This document shows positions 14,866 to 21,433 of a DNA stretch of 21,433 bases, in pieces. Each line of letters starts with the position of its first letter. Position 1 is the stretch's first letter. The stretch spans positions 1 through 21,433 of the forward strand of contig JAKAYM010000016.1 of NCBI GenBank assembly GCA_021826795.1. Direction: 5' to 3'. The translations under genes were made by a program, and so were the position numbers. The notes beneath the pieces are model-generated. The model saw only the letters and a list, made by a program, of their open reading frames with translations, made no database searches and had not been told where the DNA came from. The DNA comes from Thermoplasmata archaeon (GTDB taxonomy: Archaea; Thermoplasmatota; Thermoplasmata; Thermoplasmatales; Thermoplasmataceae).

Positions 14866-16204
14866 GCATATGCATATTATATCTATTAATTATTTTTATC
14901 ATTAATGGATAAAGAATAAGTGCCAAGAGAAACGAAATATAATAGCTTATATCTACTCCCCCGAGAAATAATTTTGATATAATGCCCTCATAGATTATTC
15001 CAGGGTCCATGAATGGAATTGAAACGATAAGGGCGAGAAAGTAAGAAAATATTCCTGCAATATTGACACCTGGTATAGATTTAAAATTGAACGCTCTATG
15101 TTTATTCACAATGAAAAAGTCTGCAATCATTATGCCCAGCCATGGTGTTATCCAGTAATCAAGCAAGAAGAGGAAATCCTCGTAGAATTCATAAAATTTT
15201 GTATAAAGAACTATGGAAAGCAGCACTGCAATAATAATTCCCACCAGGACAGTATGTATCCTCTTCATCCTGAGACCGGTGCTTTTCAGTGAGATTGAAT
15301 TGGAATAGAGATTTATGGCATCAGCAGCTATACCCCCGAGGAATATTGCAGATAATCCTATAATGCCGTATGGGCCCAGAACATACTTCAGATCACCGGC
15401 CGGATTTCCTGAAGGATTCAGAGACATTATTGCAATCAAAAGTCCGGCAATTTCAGCCCAGACAGTAGCAAGCAAACCGCCACTGAAAGTATATATAAAG
15501 GAATTTTTCGTCTTATTGTACCGGGAATAGTCAGCTGCATATGGGCCCCATGACATCAGATATGAAAAAGATGTGGCAAGGGTAATGCCGAATGCTATGC
15601 CGAAACTGAAAGAAACAGGTTTATATGCATATATCTCGCCGGTATGAAAGCCTGCATTGATTACTATGAAAATGAAGAGTAAACCAAGCACAAATGACAT
15701 GGTTTTTTCAAAATATGAGATTGCTTTTCTTCCAGAATTTGATATAAGGAATATTATCAGCCCCATTATTAGTATAGAAATTTCGTAGTAGGGAATATGA
15801 AATGCAAGTGAAAATGCAAATGATGCCAGTATGAGGTTGACAGTAAGCCAGCCCAGGGTATTGAGCCACTGAAGGCCCGTCATGAATATACCGAAGTGTT
15901 TTCCGAATGCCCTTCTGCCCAGCACCATCTGCGGCAAACCAGTAAGTGTTCCAGTTCTGGACATGAGACCTACCATCAATGAACCCATGATGCTTCCAAG
16001 TACCATTGAAAAGACGGCCATTTGAATGCTGAGACCCAGCAACACAGGAATAAAACCTATGGCGAAATCACCGATGGTGAGGTTGGAAGCGAACCAGATG
16101 GCAAAAAGTTCTGAAGAATTATTTTTCCGCATTCCCTCTGGAACGGGGTCAAATTCGTCGAATGCGTATTTTGAATTAGCAATTTGACTCTTCTCAAAAT
16201 GCAC
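14852..16204 (-). CDS. NCS1-family nucleobase permease (purine-cytosine permease-like)
   Basis: This 450-residue membrane protein has about 12 hydrophobic segments and the NCS1 pattern. There is an N-terminal FDPVPEGMR, then IWFASNLTIGDFAIG near residue 36. TGLPQMVLGRRAFGKHFG follows near 87, YLMSWGPYAADYSRY near 215, NLYSNSISL near 296, and ADFFIVNKHR near 358. The family imports cytosine, uracil, purines, allantoin or thiamine-like compounds with a cation. The substrate is not fixed by sequence, but the overlapping dut gene suggests a pyrimidine. The only usable start is GTG at 16204, since the conserved N-terminal motif begins soon after. It is divergent from scpB. Confidence 0.88.
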   Translation of the reverse strand: MHFEKSQIANSKYAFDEFDPVPEGMRKNNSSELFAIWFASNLTIGDFAIGFIPVLLGLSIQMAVFSMVLGSIMGSLMVGLMSRTGTLTGLPQMVLGRRAFGKHFGIFMTGLQWLNTLGWLTVNLILASFAFSLAFHIPYYEISILIMGLIIFLISNSGRKAISYFEKTMSFVLGLLFIFIVINAGFHTGEIYAYKPVSFSFGIAFGITLATSFSYLMSWGPYAADYSRYNKTKNSFIYTFSGGLLATVWAEIAGLLIAIMSLNPSGNPAGDLKYVLGPYGIIGLSAIFLGGIAADAINLYSNSISLKSTGLRMKRIHTVLVGIIIAVLLSIVLYTKFYEFYEDFLFLLDYWITPWLGIMIADFFIVNKHRAFNFKSIPGVNIAGIFSYFLALIVSIPFMDPGIIYEGIISKLFLGGVDISYYISFLLALILYPLMIKIINRYNMHMHVKR

Positions 16205-16269
16205 AGCAGGTATATACGAAATAGAATAATTAGTTTTTCCACAGGAGAGTTTGTACTACATAATTCAAT

Positions 16270-16281
16270 AAATTTAAATTC
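16270..16281 (+). promoter_or_regulatory. TATA-like box for scpB-purD
   Basis: AAATTTAAATTC lies 22-33 bases before the scpB ATG at 16303, suited to a leaderless transcript. Confidence 0.45.
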
Positions 16282-16302
16282 TAATTCCTATATTGAGTTT
16301 TA

Positions 16303-16782
16303 ATGAATGATATCTCCAGAAAAATTGAAGCTATACTTTATTCGTCCAGGGAGCCAATGAAGGCATCTGAAATATCCGAATATCTCGGGATCAGTACCCT
16401 CGAATTCAGCCGGGCGATAAAGGAGATATCCCGCACCTATGAAGAAATTAACAGCTCTTTAAAGGTGGGTCAGTTCGGAAACAGTTATAAAATAAAGCTA
16501 AGCGAAGATATGGTTCCATTTGTGGATCCTTTTATAGAGAAGGAATTTAATGAAAAACAGCTTGCCATGTTATCCTATATTTTTAAAATGAATGGGGAAG
16601 CCATATCCGGAGATTTGAGAGAAAATTTCGGTTATGATTACAAGGATGACTTAGAAAAATTAAAAAAGGGCGGAATGGTTTCAGCAAGGAAATATAGAAA
16701 TACACATAAATATAAGGTCACAACCGAGTTTCACCGTAAATTTAATATTAACAAGAGGACATTACGTGCAGAAGAACAATGA
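16303..16782 (+). CDS. scpB: Segregation and condensation protein B homologue
   Basis: ScpB is the winged-helix partner of ScpA in the SMC condensin complex that organises the chromosome. The N-terminus RKIEAILYSSREPMKASEISEYLGIS is typical of the family, and a second winged-helix unit starts near residue 85 (NEKQLAMLSYIFKMNGEAISGDL). The length of 159 is a little below bacterial ScpB (about 180-200), mainly at the C-terminus. No scpA or smc lies in the window. The gene overlaps purD as ATGA, so the two are one transcript. The pairing with a purine gene gives no functional clue. Confidence 0.82.
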   Translation: MNDISRKIEAILYSSREPMKASEISEYLGISTLEFSRAIKEISRTYEEINSSLKVGQFGNSYKIKLSEDMVPFVDPFIEKEFNEKQLAMLSYIFKMNGEAISGDLRENFGYDYKDDLEKLKKGGMVSARKYRNTHKYKVTTEFHRKFNINKRTLRAEEQ

Positions 16783-18059
16783 ATGTTTTACTTGTAGGCA
16801 GTGGTGGTAGGGAAGATGCAATTGCAAGGAAAATCAGGGAAACTGATACACTTTATTCCGTGATTATGAATGATAATCCATCAATAATAAGACTATCAAA
16901 GGATATTATTGAATACAGCACTGATTCCCAGAAGATCGTGGATTTTGCCAGAAAAAATAAAATTGACATAGCCTTTATAGGTCCAGACGGTGTCCTTGAG
17001 ACCGACCTTGTTGATAGACTTACTGAAAACCATATACCTGTTGCGTCCCCGACCCAGAAGGCAGCAAAAATTGAGACATCAAAAGAATATATGCGTAGCC
17101 TGATGAAAAAATACAGAATCAAGGGCGATATAGAAAACAGGCTGATCACAAACGGTGTGGATCTGGAAAAATTTTTTCATGAAAATGATGGTGAATATGC
17201 TGTAAAACCAATTGGCCTTACTGGGGGGAAGGGCGTGAAGGTGATGGGTCTGCAGTTAAGCGGAACAGCCGAAGCAATGGCATATGCCTCCGAAATTCTG
17301 GAAAGAGATGGGAAGGTTTTACTGGAAAAAAGGGAAACTGGCGAAGAATTTTCTATACAGGCATTTACTGATGGAACACATATAGCCTTTATGCCTGTAG
17401 TGCAGGATTATAAAAGGTTGTATGAAGATGATCTCGGTCCGAATACGGGCGGCATGGGATCCATTTCAGACAAAAATTTTACATTACCATTTATTACAAT
17501 AGATACGGTTAATGATGCCAGAAATATTCTCAGGAAGATAGTGGACTCCATGAAGGAAGATGGGAATACCTTCAAAGGAGTAATATACGGCCAGTTCATG
17601 GATACTTCCCATGGTGTAAAAGTCATTGAGGTCAATGCAAGGTTCGCCGATCCAGAGAGTATAAATGTATTGACGCTTTTTAAATCCAATCTTGTGGATG
17701 TTTTTCTGGATATTTACAGTGGAACCCTGAAAGAAAATCTTAAATTTCTAAATAAGGCAACAGTACTCAAATACATGGTTCCGCCTGGATACGGAATAAA
17801 ACCTGTAGAATCAGAACTTTTAATTAAAGATGGAATAGAATCGGATAATTTCAAATTATACTACTCTTCTGTATCGGGGACATTGAACAGGGTGAAAACT
17901 TCAAAATCCAGGGCACTTGCGCTCATAGGAATAGGGGATAGCATTTATGAGGCATCGGATATTGTTGAAGATAAGTTGAAATATATAAGTGGAGATTATT
18001 ATGTCAGGCATGACATAGGAACTGAGCAGATGCTCACAAGAAAAATCAGAGGTCAATAG
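16779..18059 (+). CDS. purD: Phosphoribosylamine-glycine ligase (GAR synthetase)
   Basis: PurD joins phosphoribosylamine and glycine with ATP, the second step of purine synthesis. The chain shows VLLVGSGGREDAIARKI at the N-terminus, the ATP-grasp loop AVKPIGLTGGKGVKVM near residue 137, and LLEKRETGEEFSIQAFTDG near 184. DLGPNTGGMGSIS near 218 and IEVNARFADPESINVL near 286 supply ATP and magnesium ligands. The length of 426 is normal. The usual GGREHA motif reads GGREDA here, with Asp in place of His. It is the second gene of the scpB-purD unit and overlaps the opposing SelB-like gene by 14 bases at the stop end. Confidence 0.95.
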   Translation: MNVLLVGSGGREDAIARKIRETDTLYSVIMNDNPSIIRLSKDIIEYSTDSQKIVDFARKNKIDIAFIGPDGVLETDLVDRLTENHIPVASPTQKAAKIETSKEYMRSLMKKYRIKGDIENRLITNGVDLEKFFHENDGEYAVKPIGLTGGKGVKVMGLQLSGTAEAMAYASEILERDGKVLLEKRETGEEFSIQAFTDGTHIAFMPVVQDYKRLYEDDLGPNTGGMGSISDKNFTLPFITIDTVNDARNILRKIVDSMKEDGNTFKGVIYGQFMDTSHGVKVIEVNARFADPESINVLTLFKSNLVDVFLDIYSGTLKENLKFLNKATVLKYMVPPGYGIKPVESELLIKDGIESDNFKLYYSSVSGTLNRVKTSKSRALALIGIGDSIYEASDIVEDKLKYISGDYYVRHDIGTEQMLTRKIRGQ

Positions 18060-18960
18060 TTCCGAAAACTCTTGGAATTATATTATTGCTTGAAAGAACA
18101 GCCCTGCTTTTTGTAATAGGGATTTTTTTGTCCAGTATAATATGATCGTTTTCAAATTTTCCTCTCTGAAATCTCATTATATCTGATATGAAAACCTCAA
18201 AATTATCTCCGAGATTTAATTTGAGACTCTTCTGTGGAATTACTTTACCCTTTATTTCCTCTGCGTATTTGAAAGGTTTATCAGATATAAACATACCACG
18301 CTCCATATCTGTTGGCTCCACATTTTTCAGGGCAAGTCCAACTCGGGAACCTGCCGGTGCCATGTCAACATCCTCATCATTCATCTGTATAGATCTTACC
18401 TCTACTTCCCTGTCCAGATCAGATAATATTAATTTCTGGTGCCTTGATATGCTACCCGATAAAACAAATCCCAGAGCCACTGTACCTACTCCTTTTACCT
18501 TGAAAAAGTGATCTATAACCGTTAGATTATCTGTATTATTGCGATTCATTTTTACTTTCTTTATTTCATCTATGAGCTCCATAGGTTTTCCATGAAAGAA
18601 TTTGAAGCCGGTTAGCGATGTGTTTTCCAGTATTTTTTTGACCGCAGGCTGCTGCTCCTCACTGGTAATTATAAATCCAGTTGTTTTACCCATAAGATCA
18701 AGGGCGACTATAACCTCACCCAGATCCCGGTTGATGGCACTTACCTTTACTATTGCCATGTCCGAAGGATATATAGAATCAGTAAGTGATGATATCTTCT
18801 CCGGATACTTCACCGGCTCAATAAATGTCATTATGGTATCGCCGTCCTTTCTGTGGTATAACTGTATATCGCTGTTGGTTCCAACCTTGGCAATTTCTTT
18901 TATATAATCGGATGCATTGTAGCAAAAGATGCTGTATGATTCCATACTATAGTTATGCAT
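18046..18960 (-). CDS. SelB/EF-Tu-like factor without a functional GTPase domain (aSelBL type)
   Basis: Residues 147 to about 227 are a clear translation-factor domain II: VIDHFFKVKGVGTVALGFVLSG, then LKNVEPTDMERGMFIS. This is closest in pattern to SelB and EF-Tu. Residues 235-304 fit domain III, ending in RVFGTIDL. The first 145 residues take the place of the G domain but show no GxxxxGK[S/T] P-loop, DxxG or NKxD. SelB-like proteins (aSelBL) with disrupted G domains are described in Thermoplasmatales and other archaea without selenocysteine, and this protein fits that description. SelB's C-terminal mRNA-binding domain is absent. The role may be aminoacyl-tRNA or ribosome binding without GTP hydrolysis, or something new. 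An internal ATG at 18945 is an alternative start. Confidence 0.72.
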   Translation of the reverse strand: MHNYSMESYSIFCYNASDYIKEIAKVGTNSDIQLYHRKDGDTIMTFIEPVKYPEKISSLTDSIYPSDMAIVKVSAINRDLGEVIVALDLMGKTTGFIITSEEQQPAVKKILENTSLTGFKFFHGKPMELIDEIKKVKMNRNNTDNLTVIDHFFKVKGVGTVALGFVLSGSISRHQKLILSDLDREVEVRSIQMNDEDVDMAPAGSRVGLALKNVEPTDMERGMFISDKPFKYAEEIKGKVIPQKSLKLNLGDNFEVFISDIMRFQRGKFENDHIILDKKIPITKSRAVLSSNNIIPRVFGTIDL

Positions 18961-19071
18961 TAAAGCTTAAAAAGATTTAACTTTAAATGAAAGAAATCAA
19001 ATAGTTGATACTGAGAAAAGCCATCAGTTGTACTTCAAATTTTTATAAGGTTAAAACTGAATTTATATATT

Positions 19072-19947
19072 TCAATCGTGTAATCCGGTGCTATCCAGTA
19101 TTATATTCTTCAGAAGTACAGCCATTTGATCCGAATCTGATGGTGTTCTTGCCCTTAAATATTTTATTCCATGCTCTGATAGGAAATCTCTGTATTTTAC
19201 ATCAAGATCATATAATATTTCCAGATGCTCATAGAGAAATCCTATTGGCGATACCAGAATACTGTCAACGTTATCTTTTCTGAACTGATCAAGTAAATCG
19301 TATATTGATGGCTGGATCCATTTCCCGTAAGGACCCTGACTGTAAAATGCAGTATAATAATTACCTATGCCCAGTATTCTGGAGATGTTTTTTGCGTTCC
19401 TCGCCAGAGAATTATAATAATCGCTTTCATCGTCTATTAATGGCAGGCTGTGAGCGGTGAACAAGAAATTATCGTATTCATACATGTATTTACTTATCTC
19501 GGATGCCCACATGCAGGAGAGTATGCTTCTATCCACTCCATTAATAAATTTTAATTTCATATTTTTTCCGTTAAACCCTTTTTCCAGAGGAGCCTCGTAA
19601 GATTTCCTTATATTATTGGATTTAAAGGCAAAAAGCGGCAATGCTATTACTTCCTCATAATCTGAATCCAATGATGAAACAACCTCCTCTATGCCCGGAT
19701 GCCAGTGCTTATAAGCATCTGTAATATCAAAATCACCATACTTTGCAAGTAGTTTCTGTAATTTGTTCATGAGATTTTTTATTATTTCATTGGAAGGGGA
19801 TTTTCCATTGACCATTTCATATTTCTTGATGTTTTCATTAAGAATTTTTTCCGGCACAGGCTTTCCCTGGAAGATTCCGGATAAATATTCAGGTACATCT
19901 TCGACCCTTTCCGGGCTGCCATAACTGAGTAGTATAACTTTTTTCAT
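19072..19947 (-). CDS. hemH: Ferrochelatase family protein
   Basis: HemH inserts ferrous iron into a porphyrin. The family landmarks are VILLSYGSP at the N-terminus, FTAHSLPL with the catalytic His166, YYTAFYSQGPYGKWIQPS (198-214), and SPIGFLYEHLEILYDLD (233-249) with the conserved Glu243. At 291 residues it is a compact form. It has a single cysteine, so no C-terminal iron-sulfur cluster. Sequence alone does not tell whether the substrate is protoporphyrin IX or coproporphyrin III. I start at ATG 19947; a TTG codon directly before it could extend the frame by one residue. It lies 52 bases after hemE, the preceding gene on the same strand, and a TATA-like AATAATAAAT in that gap may give it its own promoter. 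Confidence 0.9.
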   Translation of the reverse strand: MKKVILLSYGSPERVEDVPEYLSGIFQGKPVPEKILNENIKKYEMVNGKSPSNEIIKNLMNKLQKLLAKYGDFDITDAYKHWHPGIEEVVSSLDSDYEEVIALPLFAFKSNNIRKSYEAPLEKGFNGKNMKLKFINGVDRSILSCMWASEISKYMYEYDNFLFTAHSLPLIDDESDYYNSLARNAKNISRILGIGNYYTAFYSQGPYGKWIQPSIYDLLDQFRKDNVDSILVSPIGFLYEHLEILYDLDVKYRDFLSEHGIKYLRARTPSDSDQMAVLLKNIILDSTGLHD

Positions 19948-19999
19948 CAATGCATATTTTTTCCATGGATTTATTATTTTCCCGGCAAATGGTATTGAA

Positions 20000-21013
20000 T
20001 TAATGAAAATTATGGTTGTGTACTATTTCAACTATTTCCCTCAGAGTAGCCGGGGATGTTTCAGGGAGTACACCATGGCCAAAATTGAATACATAATTAT
20101 TTATTCCTGCGGTCTGATTCAGTATTGATCTGGTTTCCTGAATCGCAGCTTCGCCGTTATATTCGGCAATGTATGGATCAAGGTTTCCCTGAATTCCGAT
20201 CTCGGGATTCAGTATTTTTTCGGCCTGACTTATAGATATTCTCCAGTCCAGGCTCAGCACATCTGGTTTTACATCGTTGAACTGATCAATCATACCTGAA
20301 TTTCCTGTGGCAAAATAAATCAGTGGCACACTGCCCCTTATTTCATTGACTATTTCAATTATATCCTTTTTTAGATATTTGTTAAACATATATGGAGAAA
20401 GCGATCCCAGCCATGAGTCAAAAATCTGCACAGCATCTACCCCTGCCTGTATCTGCATCTTCAGATAGTCTATAATCATATTTTTTATCATATTTTTCAT
20501 TTCTGTAAATGACCTGTCATTTAACATTGTATTTTTTGTATATATAAGATTATTATCAGATGTACTAGAAATAATATATGATAAAACCGTTATGATTCCA
20601 CCTGAAAATCCAATTAGCGGGGTTTCTGGATGTTTTGCCTTGAAAAGTTTTATGGCATCCGTGGTTCTGTATTTCAATGAATTTTTATCAAATTCGTGAA
20701 TTTCCTTCAATTCGGGGTTATTTCTGTATCCATTTTGAATTACAGGTCCACTGCTGTTAAAATCAATATTATATCCCATGGCCTCCAGCGGGAGTATGAT
20801 ATCGGCAAATATAATTGCGGCATCAACATTGAGTTTACTGACAGGTAAATATGTTATTTTCTCTGTGATTGTTGGATCCATGCACATCTGCCTTATGTTA
20901 AAGCTTTTTCTGATTTCCTTATATTCACTCATGTACCTGCCTGCCTGGCGCATGAACCATACAGGTATTTTTTCATGTGATTCTCCGTGAAGTGCTGCAA
21001 GGAAATTATTCAT
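20000..21013 (-). CDS. hemE: Uroporphyrinogen decarboxylase
   Basis: HemE removes four carboxyl groups from uroporphyrinogen III to give coproporphyrinogen III. The signature [21 protein letters not shown] is near residue 15. [15 protein letters not shown] near 67 carries the catalytic aspartate. [14 protein letters not shown] near 197 and [15 protein letters not shown] near 313 hold further active-site residues, including the conserved late histidine. The length of 337 is normal. The usual GAPWTL segment reads GGIITVL (FSGGIITVL near 154), a mild divergence. The start overlaps the asnS stop as ATGA, so the gene is translationally coupled to asnS. Confidence 0.93.
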   Translation of the reverse strand: MNNFLAALHGESHEKIPVWFMRQAGRYMSEYKEIRKSFNIRQMCMDPTITEKITYLPVSKLNVDAAIIFADIILPLEAMGYNIDFNSSGPVIQNGYRNNPELKEIHEFDKNSLKYRTTDAIKLFKAKHPETPLIGFSGGIITVLSYIISSTSDNNLIYTKNTMLNDRSFTEMKNMIKNMIIDYLKMQIQAGVDAVQIFDSWLGSLSPYMFNKYLKKDIIEIVNEIRGSVPLIYFATGNSGMIDQFNDVKPDVLSLDWRISISQAEKILNPEIGIQGNLDPYIAEYNGEAAIQETRSILNQTAGINNYVFNFGHGVLPETSPATLREIVEIVHNHNFH

Positions 21014-21433
21014 GGCTTTACCCGTCTAATTGTTCGTGGATATGGAATTGTTTCCCGTATATTGGAAAGACCACAGATCCACATGACAAGCCTGTCGAGA
21101 CCCAGGCCGAAACCACTATGAGGTATGCTCCCATACCTTCTCAGGTCAACGTACCAGTAATAATCTTCAGGACTGAGCCCATTCTTTTTTATTCTGTCAA
21201 GTAGCTCATTAAGATCATAAATTCTTTCACCACCGCCAAGAATTTCGCCGTAGCCTTCCGGGGCAAGCAGATCATGGCACAATATTTCACCCGGGCTATC
21301 AGGATCAGGCCTGTGGTAGAAAGTTTTCAATGTCTCCGGATAATCTGTTACAAATATAGGATTGTCGAAGTGAATCATTATTCCGTATTCCTCGTCTGCA
21401 CCAAGATCGTCCCCGTATTTCAGATTCATCCCG
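21010..21433 (-). CDS. asnS: Asparaginyl-tRNA synthetase, C-terminal part (cut by the window edge)
   Basis: The reading frame runs off the right edge, so only about the last 140 residues are seen. They belong to the catalytic domain of a class II synthetase. They include the segment [21 protein letters not shown], then [19 protein letters not shown], and motif 3 [16 protein letters not shown], ending in [27 protein letters not shown] and the IPYPRT ending fit AsnRS rather than AspRS, which usually has LFPR. It is the first visible gene of the asnS-hemE-hemH run. Confidence 0.88.
   Translation of the reverse strand, partial: GMNLKYGDDLGADEEYGIMIHFDNPIFVTDYPETLKTFYHRPDPDSPGEILCHDLLAPEGYGEILGGGERIYDLNELLDRIKKNGLSPEDYYWYVDLRRYGSIPHSGFGLGLDRLVMWICGLSNIRETIPYPRTIRRVKP

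Overview
The window reads as chromosomal DNA of an AT-rich archaeon, most likely of the order Thermoplasmatales (Ferroplasma, Acidiplasma or Cuniculiplasma type). Four things point there. The protein families are archaeal: an amino-acid regulator with an ACT domain, an archaeal-type dUTPase, and a SelB-like factor without a working G domain. TATA-like boxes lie about 20-32 bases before the first gene of most transcripts, with little room for a leader. Shine-Dalgarno sites appear mainly inside operons. Genes are tightly packed with 1-14 base overlaps. The species-level guess is inference. I see no tRNA, rRNA, CRISPR array, transposase or phage gene.

Layout, left to right. After 250 bases with a short repeat comes the carAB operon on the minus strand (both carbamoyl-phosphate synthase subunits). 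Two plus-strand single genes follow: a solute-binding-like protein resembling DUF3834, and an HTH-ACT regulator. The purE-purK pair (minus) runs tail to tail into the regulator gene. Next are a minus-strand Old Yellow Enzyme-type flavoprotein with a shortened C-terminal half and a minus-strand membrane-anchored surface protein (DUF4382 type). A divergent plus-strand gamma-glutamyltransferase-like Ntn hydrolase comes next, then a moaA-moaD pair (minus). A two-gene ABC exporter (minus) follows. A 260-base gap separates it from a minus-strand NCS1 nucleobase permease overlapping a dUTPase. The plus-strand scpB-purD pair meets the SelB-like gene tail to tail with a 14-base overlap. The window ends in a minus-strand asnS-hemE-hemH run, with asnS cut by the right edge.

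How the genes fit together. Most are housekeeping. PurD, PurE and PurK give three steps of purine synthesis. CarAB supplies carbamoyl phosphate for pyrimidines and arginine. The permease and dUTPase suggest nucleobase uptake and dUTP clean-up. MoaA and MoaD begin molybdopterin synthesis. HemE and HemH belong to a porphyrin route to heme, which is not the usual archaeal one. ScpB is a chromosome condensation subunit.

I do not see a convincing new multi-gene system. The points most worth a second look are single proteins that have lost expected active-site parts: the SelB-like factor without GTPase motifs, the dCTP-deaminase-fold protein without the deaminase glutamate, the gamma-glutamyltransferase-like enzyme without the substrate-carboxylate arginine, and the flavoprotein that seems to lack its NAD(P)H domain.
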